A stretch of DNA of 64,000 nt from Aquilaria yunnanensis. Taxonomy: Eukaryota > Streptophyta > Magnoliopsida > Malvales > Thymelaeaceae. The notes beneath the pieces are model-generated. The model was not told the DNA's origin and made no database searches. It saw nothing but the letters and a program-made list of their open reading frames with translations. Every line of letters starts with the position of its first letter. Within the stretch, counting starts at the first letter, position 1. Position numbers and translations under genes: made by a program. The stretch covers positions 88,166,001-88,230,000 of the forward strand of contig CM077597.1 in NCBI GenBank assembly GCA_039654915.1, written 5' to 3'. Shown here in pieces: positions 10,948 through 21,399 of this stretch.

Positions 10948-13614
10948 ATGGACCCACATGAGTACCCTGCCTTGGGTCTTGGGCGAGGCGCACAGGATAA
11001 GCCGCCAGCTCGTGGTTGAGGACGACCCCCACGAGGTCGAGGTCAGAATGCTCAAATGCCTGGACAGGACATGCTGAATCTATTAGTGTTGTGCCCAAAA
11101 AGTCAATCATGAGATTATTGTATTTTTGCACATTGAGTCATGATATTTTATTGAGGCATTAATCCAGCAATTTTGTTTGTTGTTTTGTTTCTACGTAACG
11201 TAATAAACATAATTGTAACCCTAGAATAATGATATTCTTAAACGTCCCTAGTCTAGTATTATTGTGGAGTGGGTTGCAATAATATATAATAATTAGCATA
11301 TGTGGAGACTAATATGAGATATGTAGTCTAGATATGGGTACAAGTTGGAGAACTTGTGTACTGGACCGACCCACCATGAGAACGCTTCATGGATCGTTAT
11401 ATGAGTGTCATAAGTGATTCTCATAGTGATCATGGTATATGTAGTCCTTCGACCTAAGATCAGCAAGGTTCCCTACATGTGAGTCACATACTTTGATACT
11501 TTCCTTTGTTGCTCGTAACTGAGTGAACTTGAAGGAGGTCATTGGGTATGTCATATATCATGCGGAGGGATTTGTATGATCAAAATGGGATTTGTCCCTC
11601 CTATGTAACGGGAGTGATATCTTTGGGCCCCTTGATAGAGTGAGACTAAGAAAATGCATGGCCATGCTCCGATGAGTTGATATATGATATCAATGTCGTC
11701 AGTTTAAGTTGGTCTGCTTGGTAATCAAGAAACCAAAGATTGGGCTATACGAGAGTGACACATTCCATGTCTCGTGCTTAGTCTTGATATCTTGGACAAA
11801 GGGACAATGACATATATCGATGATGATCATAAAGGTTTAGTCGATTCACCGACAATCTTGTCACTTGGGTAGCAATGATGTGTTGCTAGACACCGCTCAT
11901 TGCTTATGATCATAAATGTGATTTATGATCATTGCCAACATGGCAAGAGCCTATTGGGTCACACACATAGAGCTTTTTGGATCATTAGAGTGCATGGGCT
12001 AATTATTTGGGTTATGGTTTCACTTTAATTTCATATTAATAATGGGCCAAGGAGTTGAGCCATTATTAAGCCCGAAATTAAATCCTAATTGGATTAGGGC
12101 TTTGAAACCCATTAGGCCTGGAAGTTGAGTCTCACTATAAATACAACTTTTAAGTGAGAAATTCGCAGGTCTCCTTGCCCTAGCCTCCCAAAAGGACAGC
12201 CGTACTCTTCTCTTGCAATTCCTTGGAGGACGCAAGCTAGCACTGTGAGCGCAAGAGAAACGCATCTGCCGGGACGTGGTGGAAGCGTGGTGATCCCGAG
12301 AGGCTCGTGTGGATACCATAGAGAGCCTGAACACGTCAACTGTTCAGGTTTTGTGATTCAACTCTACAGTTGAGTGAGAGATCTCAACCGAAAATTAGGT
12401 ATGAAATTTTCGAACATCCGGTTTACCCCGTTTCACTTGGATCCTGAAGGGTTTCGGTTAAATTTCGCTGCGCTGTTTGGCTCCCGAAACCCAACAGAAT
12501 CATGGGCAACAAGCCCAGAATCTTGGTCAGCAGGCCAATGATGATCCATTGCGTCAGACAGTTATTGCCTTAGGCCAGTACTTTTAGAATTTGAATGAAC
12601 AGGAGCAGCAGCCTCATGCCCCAGCCAGATGTTAGCAGAGGGCCGACCTACTTGAGCAGTTCAAGAGGCTAACTAGTGAGTATACTGGTGGGGTTAACCC
12701 TACCAAAGCTGAGGAGTGGATCAGGGCTTCGGAGAGGACACTTATAGCTTTGAGAATTCCAGAAGAGGACAAGGTGGACTTAGCTACCTTTAGCTTGGTT
12801 GAGGAGGCCCAGACATGGTGGGAGGCCACTCGACCAAGGGTTCTGAGAACTGAGGGTGGATATATCACTTGGGAGACATTCGTGCATACTTTCTATGGTC
12901 GATACTTTTTTGAGGCCATGAAGGACAGAAAAAAGCAGGAGTTTCTTGAACTGGTACAGGGGAGTATGACAGTAGATCAGTACACAGCTAGATTTAATGC
13001 CTTGGCCCGCTATGCTGAGCACATTGTGACACATTAACCAAGGAAAATCAAGAGGTATGTTAATGGTTTGCGTGACGAACTGGCAGATAGGCTGATTATG
13101 CAAGAGATTGATACCTTTGAGAAGGCAGTATCCTTAGCTCAACAGGGTGAGGCAAGGATGCGAGATAAGCAACTATCTAGACCGCTTGACACTAGTCGGA
13201 GTCGTGTGCCATCACGACCTACACATGCAGGCAGTTTCCGTCCTATCCCACGACTGATGCCTACCCAGGGGCGAGGACATTTTGGCAGAGGTCAGCCAAT
13301 CGATAGCAGAGCTACCCGACTACAGCTTAATGGGACAGGAGGGCCTACAGTGCGACCGGTTTTTCAGGGCCAGGGAGGGCCTAGATGTCAGACTTGTCAT
13401 TTCTTTCACCCAATTGGAGGGCGGTGTGTGACCTATTTCTATTTCCAAGAGATAGGGCATCTATCCAGGCAATGTCCTAAGAGAGATGCTCCACTAGCAG
13501 CACATGTTCCACCAGCAGCACCGGCAGGACCACCAACAAAGAAACCTCGTGTGGCAGGACGTGTTTACGCAGTGACAGCCGAGGAGGCAGAGGATGCTCC
13601 AGGTGTGGTGCAAG
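10948..13614 (+). pseudogene. Chromovirus gag, broken
   Basis: Starts at an ATG encoding MDPHEYPALG and runs to the candidate gag-protease intron at 13615. Retrotransposon gag features are visible (AEEWIRASERTL, AQTWWEATRPR, FEAMKDRKKQEFLELVQG, DQYTARFNALARYA). The C-terminal zinc knuckle should be C-x2-C-x4-H-x4-C, but the first two Cys are replaced (YFYFQEIGHLSRQC), so it is defective. In-frame stops occur near 11019, 12587, 12633 and 13035, all one transition from a Gln or Arg codon. A 1.4-kb LTR is inserted at 11081-12496. Gag packages element RNA; this copy cannot make it. Confidence 0.85.
11081..12496 (+). mobile_element. Solo LTR inserted in chromovirus gag (probably Ty1/copia type)
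   Basis: The insert starts TATTAGTGTTG (probably mutated from TGTTAG) and ends AAACCCAACA. It is flanked by the 5-bp duplication GAATC (11076-11080 and 12497-12501), and excising it rejoins gag in frame. It contains CTATAAATAC at 12135, a plausible LTR TATA box. No internal region, primer site or pol is present, hence solo LTR. The superfamily is inferred from end sequences and length only. Confidence 0.8.
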
Positions 13615-13708
13615 GTATGCTGTTAGTTATAGTTTTTAATTATAGCCTTTAATTTCAAGTTCATGGTAGTGGCATGCTTAGGTTAGTGATTGTTTGAATT
13701 GATCGTAG
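13615..13708 (+). other. Candidate 94-bp intron between gag and protease
   Basis: Gag reaches VVQ plus one base at 13614, followed by GTATGC. At 13701 GATCGTAG precedes GTACTCTTTC. Splicing makes a Gly codon and continues directly into protease (TLSISGFPARVLIDSG). Without splicing the two frames differ and stops intervene. The branch-like TTGAT is close to the acceptor. The alternative is a frameshift with an accidental GT-AG pair. Confidence 0.5.
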
Positions 13709-16700
13709 GTACTCTTTCTATTTCTGGGTTTCCTGCTAGAGTTCTTATAGACTCGGGGTCCACACATTCTTTCATATCTCCTAGACTAGCAAATCAGTTA
13801 GGCATGCCTGTTAAAGAGCTTCCTTTCATACTAGTGGTTTCTACACCATCAGACACTAGTATGAGTTCTACTCGTGTACTTCAATCTTGCTCGATTTCTG
13901 TCGGAGGACGCGATTTAGACTCTGACCTCTTTGTGCTTGGGATATCTGAATTTGATTGTATTTTGGGCATGGATTGGCTACATCGCCACCATGCTAAAGT
14001 GGATTGCTATCAGAAGCTAGTTACCTTCTCCTTGCCTGATGGGTCAGAAGTGCAATTTGGTGGGGATAAAAAGAGCTTCACTCCAATCTTAATTTCTAGC
14101 TTGCAAGCTAATAGATATCTCCGTCAAGGTGGTGTTGGCTATTTGGCTTATGTGCAGACAGAGTCAGAGAAACCTGAATCAGTAGCTGGTGTTCCCATTA
14201 TGGAAGAATTTCCAGAAGTGTTTCCAGATGAGTTACCTGGAATGCCACCTAGCCGGGATGTTGACTTCACCATTGATATATTGCCAGGAACGGCTCCTAT
14301 CTCTCAAGCACTTTATTGAATGGCTCCCTCAGAAATGGCGGAACTAAAAAGTCAATTACAGGAGCTTCTCGAAAAGGGGTTCATACGTCCAAGCACTTCA
14401 CCTTGGGGTGCTCCTGTTTTATTCGTGAAGAAGAAGGATGGCAGCTTGAGGATGTGCATCGATTATCGACAGCTGAATTTGGTGACGATAAAGAATAGGT
14501 ACCCTTTGCCTCGGATTAATGACCTGTTTGATCAGCTGAGGGGATCATCAGTGTTCTCCAAGATCGATTTGAGGTCTGGGTACTATCAACTGAAAATCAA
14601 TGCCCTTCAGGTTAACAAATGCACCCGCAGCTTTCATGGGCCTAATGAATAGGGTGTTCCAACCATACCTAGATCAATTTTTCATCATTTTCATAGATGA
14701 TATTCTGATGTACTCACCAGATGTTGAAAGCCATAGAGAACATTTGAGGATTGCACTTCAGACGTTGAAGGAGCATAAGCTGTATGCAAAGCTGAGCAAG
14801 TGTGAGTTTTGGTTGGACAGTGTCACCTTTTTAGGCCATGTGGTAACTAAGGAAGGAATTTCAGTGGATCCTAGTAAGGTTGAAGCTGTGGTGAACTGGC
14901 AACAACCGAAGACCGTGTCTGAGATTCGGAGTTTCTTGGGCTTGGCTGGGTATTATAGACGTTTTGTAGAAGGTTATTCAAAGCTGGCACGCCCTTTGAC
15001 CCAACTGATTAAGAAGGATTAGCCATTCCAGTGAACCGAGCAGTGTGAGAATAATTTTCAGGAGTTAAAGAATCGGTTAGTCTCTACACTTATTCTTACT
15101 CTTCCTGATGGGCGAAGTCATTTTGCAGTTTATACAGATGCATCACATCAGGGGCTTGGCTGTGTATTGATGCAGGCGGGAAAGGTGATCGCTTATGGGT
15201 CTAAGCAATTGAAGCCTCATGAGCTTAATTACCCAACTCATGATCTGGAGTTGGCAGCTGTCATACATGCATTAAATCTTTGGCGACATTATTTGTATGG
15301 AGAAGAGTTTGAGGTCTTCACTAATCACAAAAGCCTACAGTATCTATTGTCACAGAGGGAACTCAATAATCGACAGCGTCGTTGGGTTGAATATCTCTCC
15401 AATTATAATTGCACTATTCAGTATCACCCAGGTAAAGCTAACCTAGTGGCTGATGCTTTGAGTAGAAAAACGGGTGCTAAGCTGAATGCTATGGTGGTTT
15501 TTGAGTTGAAACTACAGGAGGAGTTTAGTCATATGAGCTTAGGTGTTCAAGTGAAGGGACCCCAGGTTCTCATGGCCAGTTTACATATGGAGCCTACACT
15601 TGTGGCAAGGGTCAAGGAGGCGCAAAAGAAGGATCCACAATGCCGAGAATGGTCAGTTCTAGGGCAAAAAGGATTTAGTGTGGATGTGGATGGTACCCTA
15701 AAATTTCAAAATAGAATTGTTGTTCCCCAAGGTAGTGAGGTGAAGTATGATGTTTTATCGGCGGCACATGCATCTCGGTTGACCATCCACCCGGGGGGCA
15801 CCAAGATGTACCATGATTTGAAGAAAAGCTTTTGGTGGAGTGGCATGAAGAAGGATATTGCAGAGTATGTATCTAGATGTCTGACTTGTCAGAAGGTCAA
15901 AGTAGAACACCAAAGACCTGGAGGACTGCTACAGCCATTAGAGATTCCTCAATGAAAGTGGGATGACGTTGCAATGGATTTCAGAGTCGGGCTACTTGCC
16001 ACTCGTCGTCGACATGATGTAATATGGGTTATAGTTGATCGGTTAACCAAGTCAGCCCACTTTTTGGCAATCCAAAAGACTTGGCCTGTAGCTAGATTAG
16101 CTGAATTATACATATCTGAGATAGTTCAGCTTCATGGAGTACCGAGGAGCATTGTTTCTGATAAGGATCCACGATTCACATCACAGTTTTGGCAGGCTTT
16201 ACAAGAATAGTTAGATACTGTGACATTAATGAGCATCGCTTTTCATCCACAGACAGATGGGCAGTCGGAGAGGACTGTACAAACTATTGAGGATATGCTT
16301 AGAGCTTGTGCATTGGATTACAAGAACTCCTGGGATATTGACCTACCACTAGTGGAGTTTGCACATAATAATAGCTATCACTCCAGCATTCAGATGGCCC
16401 CATATGAGGCTTTGTATGGACGTAGTTGTCGTACTCCGGTGTGTTGGGAAGAAGTGGGCTACAGGCCTTTATTAGGACCAGATTTGGTACAACAAACTTC
16501 AGATAAGGTCAAAATAATCAAACAACGATTGGTAGCGGCTCAAGATAGGCAGTGAAGTTATGCAAACCAGAGACGTCGTCCTTTGAATTTTTCTATTGGT
16601 GATCATGTGTTCCTAAAGGTGTCACCGACCAAGGGAGTTCAACGTTTTGGAGTGAGAGGAAAGTTAGCCCCGCGCTTTGTTGGACCTTTTGAAATTTTAG

Positions 16701-17008
16701 AACAGGTTGGAGAGGTGGCTTATAAAGTGGCTCTACCACCGAACTTGGCTAGAATTCATAACGTGTTCCACGTGAGTAATATTCGAAAGTATCAACCAGA
16801 TCCAGCACATGTTATTCCGTTGGAGCCCTTGCAGTTACGCGAGGATTTCACTTATGTCGAGGAGCCTTTGGCCATTATGGATCGTAGAGAAAAGGTTCTG
16901 CGCAACAAAGTCATTCAACTGATAAAGGTCATTTGGAATAATCATGGATAGCAAGAAGCAACCTGGGAAGTTGAGGATGAGCTTTGAAAGAAGTATCCAC
17001 AGCTTTAA
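13709..17008 (+). pseudogene. Chromovirus pol: protease, RT, RNase H, integrase, chromodomain-like tail
   Basis: Protease has the LIDSGSTHSFIS active-site motif. RT shows [13 protein letters not shown] and FIDDILMYS; about 20 residues plus frame are lost near 14610 between LKI and the MPF(R)LTNAP motif. RNase H has the TDASHQGLG start, but a usual TDHKSL is TNHKSL. Integrase shows the zinc-binding HPGG...CLTCQ region and D-D-E positions ([19 protein letters not shown]). The tail EEPLAIMDRREKVLRNK is chromodomain-like. Stops lie near 14317, 15020, 15032, 15953, 16208, 16553 and 16949. Where the inverted copy at 18.9-20.1 kb covers them, it has Trp, Gln and Arg codons instead at 15953, 16208 and 16553. 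Confidence 0.88.
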
Positions 17009-17051
17009 GGTACCTTTCAACACCCTCTTTCAAATTTGGGGACAAATTTAT

Positions 17052-18350
17052 TTTAAGGGGAGGATGCTGTAATAACCCTAGAAATTAAGTAAAATAAAAA
17101 CACCAAATTATCCTAATTAATTAAATAAATAAAATAATAATAATAATAATAATAATAAAATATAAAATTAAGAATCTTGATTCTTAGATGATTCCTTTAG
17201 TGGTTATTAAGTCAAATTCCAAACTGGAAGCTCAAAGTTATTTTCTTTAGGCTAGGGGCATTTTTGTCATTTACAACCGAGCATCGGATGGAAAATCTGG
17301 GAGCACCATTGGATTCTTCTCGAAAAAAATGAGTCAAGAGAAATTTACCTCACTCAATTCTGAATTCGTTTGCTTAGGTTTTCAAAAATTTAGCCTACAC
17401 ACGTGTACAATTTAAACCGGGATCGTGCTACCGTTACATGGAATAATTTCCCAACTAACCCTAATTTTTTTTATTCTAAAAGTTTCAGCCCATGCCTCCT
17501 TGGAATTTTGTTTGTTTATAAAAAAAAAAACAATTTAATTTAATTTGCCTACTCATCTATATTTTCCTTATCTTAAAAACCTTCATTATTATCCTAATAT
17601 ATACAACTCTTTCTTTTAATTTAATATTATTTTCCCGTATCTCTCCTAGGTCAAAAAATCCAATTCGGCTCAAATTAAACAAAACCAAAGCCTGCTGCCG
17701 CCTCTTGTCTTCTTCTCCTTCAACAACTCGCCACCACCACAAAACAAAAATTGGAACTTGGGGAAAAGGCCATTCACAATCTTTTGGTCCACTTCACCAC
17801 GGTTGTTCATCTACGCCTATTTCTCCATCAAACTGTGTAAGTCAGCCCTCCATGCTTTGATTCTTAGTTATTCTAGAGTATTGGAACATTATTTTAATTT
17901 TATATTTTTCTTAGATTCATCAAATTGAAGAGAAACCCCACCGGGGACACAAAAACAATCCTACACATACCGATGAACCCAAATTCATTTGTGTAAGTCT
18001 AAATTATTCTATATCCCTCTTTTAAATTTTTTTCCAGCACCTAAAGGTCTTATATCTTTGCTGTAAATATTTGGTAGATTATCATTAATCCAAGTTTTGG
18101 GGTTATCCACTCGTTTCCAGTGCAATCTTGTCCATACTTGGTTCTAAGCCCGGTAAGCCACTGTAGCCTCTTTTAAAAATTATCTTGGCTGCCAATTTTG
18201 AATATTACAGCCCTAATAATTCTCTTTTCCTTGCTGTCCATGTTGTTATAAAGGGTTACAAAATCCTTACTTGAAGGTTTGGCGCTTTGTTGGACTCCCG
18301 AAGCGTCAGAGATCCCGAAAACACATCGGTAATTGAAATAATTTTTTTTT
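17052..18350 (+). mobile_element. Polypurine tract and truncated 3' LTR of the chromovirus
   Basis: TTTTAAGGGGAGGATGC (17051-17067) precedes the LTR start TGTAATAACC at 17068. The LTR runs about 1.28 kb, closely matching 7326-8575, then stops inside a poly-T tract near 18350 and continues as the inverted LTR start. About 2 kb of the LTR is missing. Confidence 0.85.
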
Positions 18351-18822
18351 AAACAAAAAAAATTCCAAGGAGGCATGCGGCTGAAACTTTTAGAATAAAA
18401 AAAATTAGGGTTAGTTGGGAAATTATTCCGTGTAACAGTAGCACGATACCGGTTTAAACTGTACACGTGTGTAGGCTAAAATTTTGAAAACCTAAGCAAA
18501 CGAATTCAGAATTGAATGAGGTAAATTTCTCTTGACTCATTTTTTTCGAGAAGAATCCAATGGTGCTCCCAGATTTTCCATCCGATGCTCGGTTGTAAAT
18601 GACAAAAATGCCCCTAGCCTAAAGAAAATGACTTTGAGCTTCCGGTTTGGAATTTGACTTAATAACCACTAAAGGAATCATGTACGAATCAAGATTCTTA
18701 ATTTTATATTTTATTATTATTATTATTTATTATTTTATTTATTTAATTAATTAGGATAATTTGGTGATTTTATTTTACTTAATTTCTAGGGTTATTACAG
18801 CATCCTCCCCTTAAAAGAAATT
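18351..18822 (-). mobile_element. Inverted chromovirus 3' LTR start with polypurine tract
   Basis: On the minus strand the LTR begins TGTAATAACC at 18799, preceded by a purine tract (18801-18817), and covers about 450 bp to the poly-A/T junction at 18351. It mirrors 17068-17525 of the plus-strand element. One detail (GCCGCATGCC) matches the 5' LTR near 7715 better than the adjacent 3' LTR. Confidence 0.82.
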
Positions 18823-20107
18823 TGTACCCAAATTTGAAAGAGGGTGTTGAAAGGTACCTTAAAGCTGTGGATACTTCTTTTGAAGTTCATCCTCAACTTC
18901 CCAGGTTGCTTCTTGCTCTCCATAATTATTCTAAATGACCTTTACCAGTTGAATGACTTTGTTGCGCAGAACCTTTTCTCTACGATCCACAATGGCCAAA
19001 GGCTCCTCGACGTAAGTGAAATCCTCGCGTAACTGCAAGGGCTCCCATGGAATAACATGTGCTGGATCTGGTTGATACTTTCGAATATTACTCACGTGGA
19101 ACACGTTATGAATTCTAGCCAAGTTCGGTGGTAAAGCCACTCTATAAGCCACCTCTCCAACCCGTTCTAAAATTTCAAAAGGTCCAACAAAGCGCGGGGC
19201 TAACTTTCCTCTCACTCCAAAACGTTGAACTCCCTTGGTCGGTGACACCTTTAAGAACACATGATCACCAACAGAAAACTCCAAAGGATGACGTCTCTGG
19301 TTTGCATAACTTCGCTGCCTATCTTGAGCCGCTACCAATCGTTGTTTGATTATTTTGACCTTATCTGAAATTTGTTGTACCAAATCTGGTCCTAATAAAG
19401 GCCTGTCGCCCACTTCTTCCCAACACACCGGAGTACGACAACTACGTCCATACAAAGCCTCATATGGGGCCATCTGAATGCTGGAGTGATAGCTATTATT
19501 ATATGCAAACTCCACTAGTGGTAGGTCATTATCCCAGGAGTTCTTGTAATCCAATGCACAAGCTCTAAGCATATCCTCAATAGTTTGAACAGTCCTCTCC
19601 GACTGCCCATCTGTCTGTGGATGAAAAGCGGTGCTCATTAATGTCACAGTACCCAACTGTTCTTGTAAAGCCTGCCAAAATTGTGATGTGAATCGTGGAT
19701 CCCTATCAGAAACAATGCTCCTCGGTACTCCATGAAGACGAACTATCTCAGATATGTATAATTCAGCTAATCTAGCTACAGGCCAAGTCTTTTGGATTGC
19801 CAAGAAGTTGGCTGACTTGGTTAACTGATCAACTATAACCCATATTACATCATGTCGACGACGAGTGGCAGGTAGCCCGACTATGAAATCCATTGCAATG
19901 TCATCCCACTTCCATTGAGGAATCTCTAATGGCTGTAGCAGTCCTCCAGGTCTCTGGTGTTCTACTTTGACCTTCTGACAAGTCAGACATCTAGATACAT
20001 ACTCTGCAATATCCTTCTTCATGCCACTCCACCAAAAGTTTTTCTTCAAATCATGGTACATCTTGGTGCCCCCCGGGTGGATGGTCAACCGAGATGCATG
20101 TGCCGCC
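18823..20107 (-). pseudogene. Inverted chromovirus integrase and chromodomain-like tail, open for 385 codons
   Basis: From 20088 to 18931 an unbroken frame covers the integrase zinc-binding region ([25 protein letters not shown]), catalytic D-D-E positions (AMDF, VSDRDPRF, QSERTVQ) and the chromatin-targeting tail (REKVLRNKVIQLVKVI). A TAG then interrupts the chromodomain-like end. It is nearly identical to 15780-16950 but lacks that copy's stops. Its N-terminal side is cut at 20107 by Tat-B and resumes for about 50 bp at 30541. It is a truncated fragment, not a functional gene. Confidence 0.88.
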
Positions 20108-20961
20108 TGATAGCCGAAGGGCTATCGCCTTTCTCAGTACATACTTCCTGACGAAAACATGGTCGGGAAGCCTGGCGTCATCCGAAAGAGGCCCTATCAC
20201 TGACCTCGGAAGAAGCGAAGTCAGATACCACGAAGTTGGGACTTCGGCTAATATGCTAGGCGTTCCAAATGTATCGCTGGCTCCCTCGGGGGACCAAGCG
20301 AAACGCCTTCGGGGATAAAGAACCAGCTATTGCAAGCAGGAGAGAACTTCCCTGAAGGCGGAACCCTCGAACTAGGGGACTTTCCAAACTACAAGCATAA
20401 CTACCGAAGAAGGTCATCCGTACCAAAGAACGACCTCGCCCAGAGGACCTTGGGAGTACGGCATGAGCATTTAAGGAGCCTCTGACATGTGGCCCACAGG
20501 CGTTACACGCCGCCCCAAACAGCGATCTGACACGCCGACGCTGTCCAGGTCTTGTCACGACCTGTCTCGGCTCAAGGCTCAAGAAGCCTGCAAACGGCTA
20601 CTTGTCCCCTATGCCCGGAAACACAGAGAACATCCGACCGAACACGTGTCATGATCTGAACAGGCTGGGAACTCCTATAAATACCAGGGAACAGGCCCTG
20701 GCAAATGACGCTCTCCCCCTGAGAAAATACAAACAGGCAAGGTCACTAAACCTCTTAGTGCTCTCCTTCTTTCGCCTCTCAGGACACTGACTTGGGCGTC
20801 GGAGCCTCCTCCCCGGAAAAAGATCCCGGGGACCTCATAACCCTTTTTTATGTGTTTTACAGGCACACCCCCCTGGGAAATCTAGGTTCCAGACGTTCTC
20901 CCTCTCAGGAAGTCCCTCCCGAAGTCACGATGTCTTCCAACGAAGATGCCGCTGGGCATCA
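20108..20961 (+). mobile_element. 5' LTR of Tat-B
   Basis: Starts TGATAGCCGAAGGGCTATC, whose first part is itself palindromic (GATAGCC/GGCTATC), and ends CTGGGCATCA. CTATAAATACC at 20672 is the likely TATA box, placing the transcription start around 20700. Confidence 0.93.
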
Positions 20962-20963
20962 TT

Positions 20964-20981
20964 TGGCGCCGTCTGTGGGAA
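20964..20981 (+). other. Primer binding site of Tat-B
   Basis: TGGCGCCGTCTGTGGGAA begins two bases after the LTR. It starts with the TGG expected opposite a tRNA CCA end. This form is common in plant Tat elements; I do not assign the tRNA. Confidence 0.8.
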
Positions 20982-21399
20982 ATTAACCTCAGGTCGTCGT
21001 TGTTGAAACTCAGCGTTTGAAGGACAAGGGACTTCCGAGGTCCCCGACCGCACCTGAAGCTCCACCGGCTACTGAACGAACCCTTCCAGGGACTTCCACG
21101 CCTGAGGAAGAGCGTCCTCTGTCATAACCATGAGCTTTTTATGCGACTTTCAACGTTATGTTGTGGCTGAAATGACACAATAGATAGACCGAAGGTGGCC
21201 ACAACAAACTCAGGCCCAAAGGCCTCCCTCGCCTGCACACCCTCGGGAAGGAAGCCCCAAACCAGTCCATCGCAGTTCGGGACACAGGGACCCACGTGAG
21301 GAGTCTTCAACAGAAAACATGCCCCTCGGGGCACGGCTTACAGGATGAGCTGGGTCCAAGCGACCCAAGATCCCACACCGAAGGAGCTCGTCACCTGAG

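Larger units (their letters stand above)
7321..18350 (+). mobile_element. Tekay/Del-type chromovirus (Ty3/gypsy), plus strand, 3' LTR truncated
   Basis: The order is 5' LTR, tRNA-Met-type primer binding site, gag, protease, RT, RNase H, integrase, chromodomain-like tail, polypurine tract, 3' LTR. Long LTRs, the TGGTATCAGAGCC primer site and a C-terminal chromodomain-like segment place it among chromoviruses, most like the Tekay (Del) clade. It is dead: gag carries a TSD-flanked LTR insertion and at least four stops, pol at least seven stops and a small deletion in RT. The 3' LTR breaks off at a poly-T tract near 18350, where sequence turns into an inverted copy of the same family. Confidence 0.85.
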
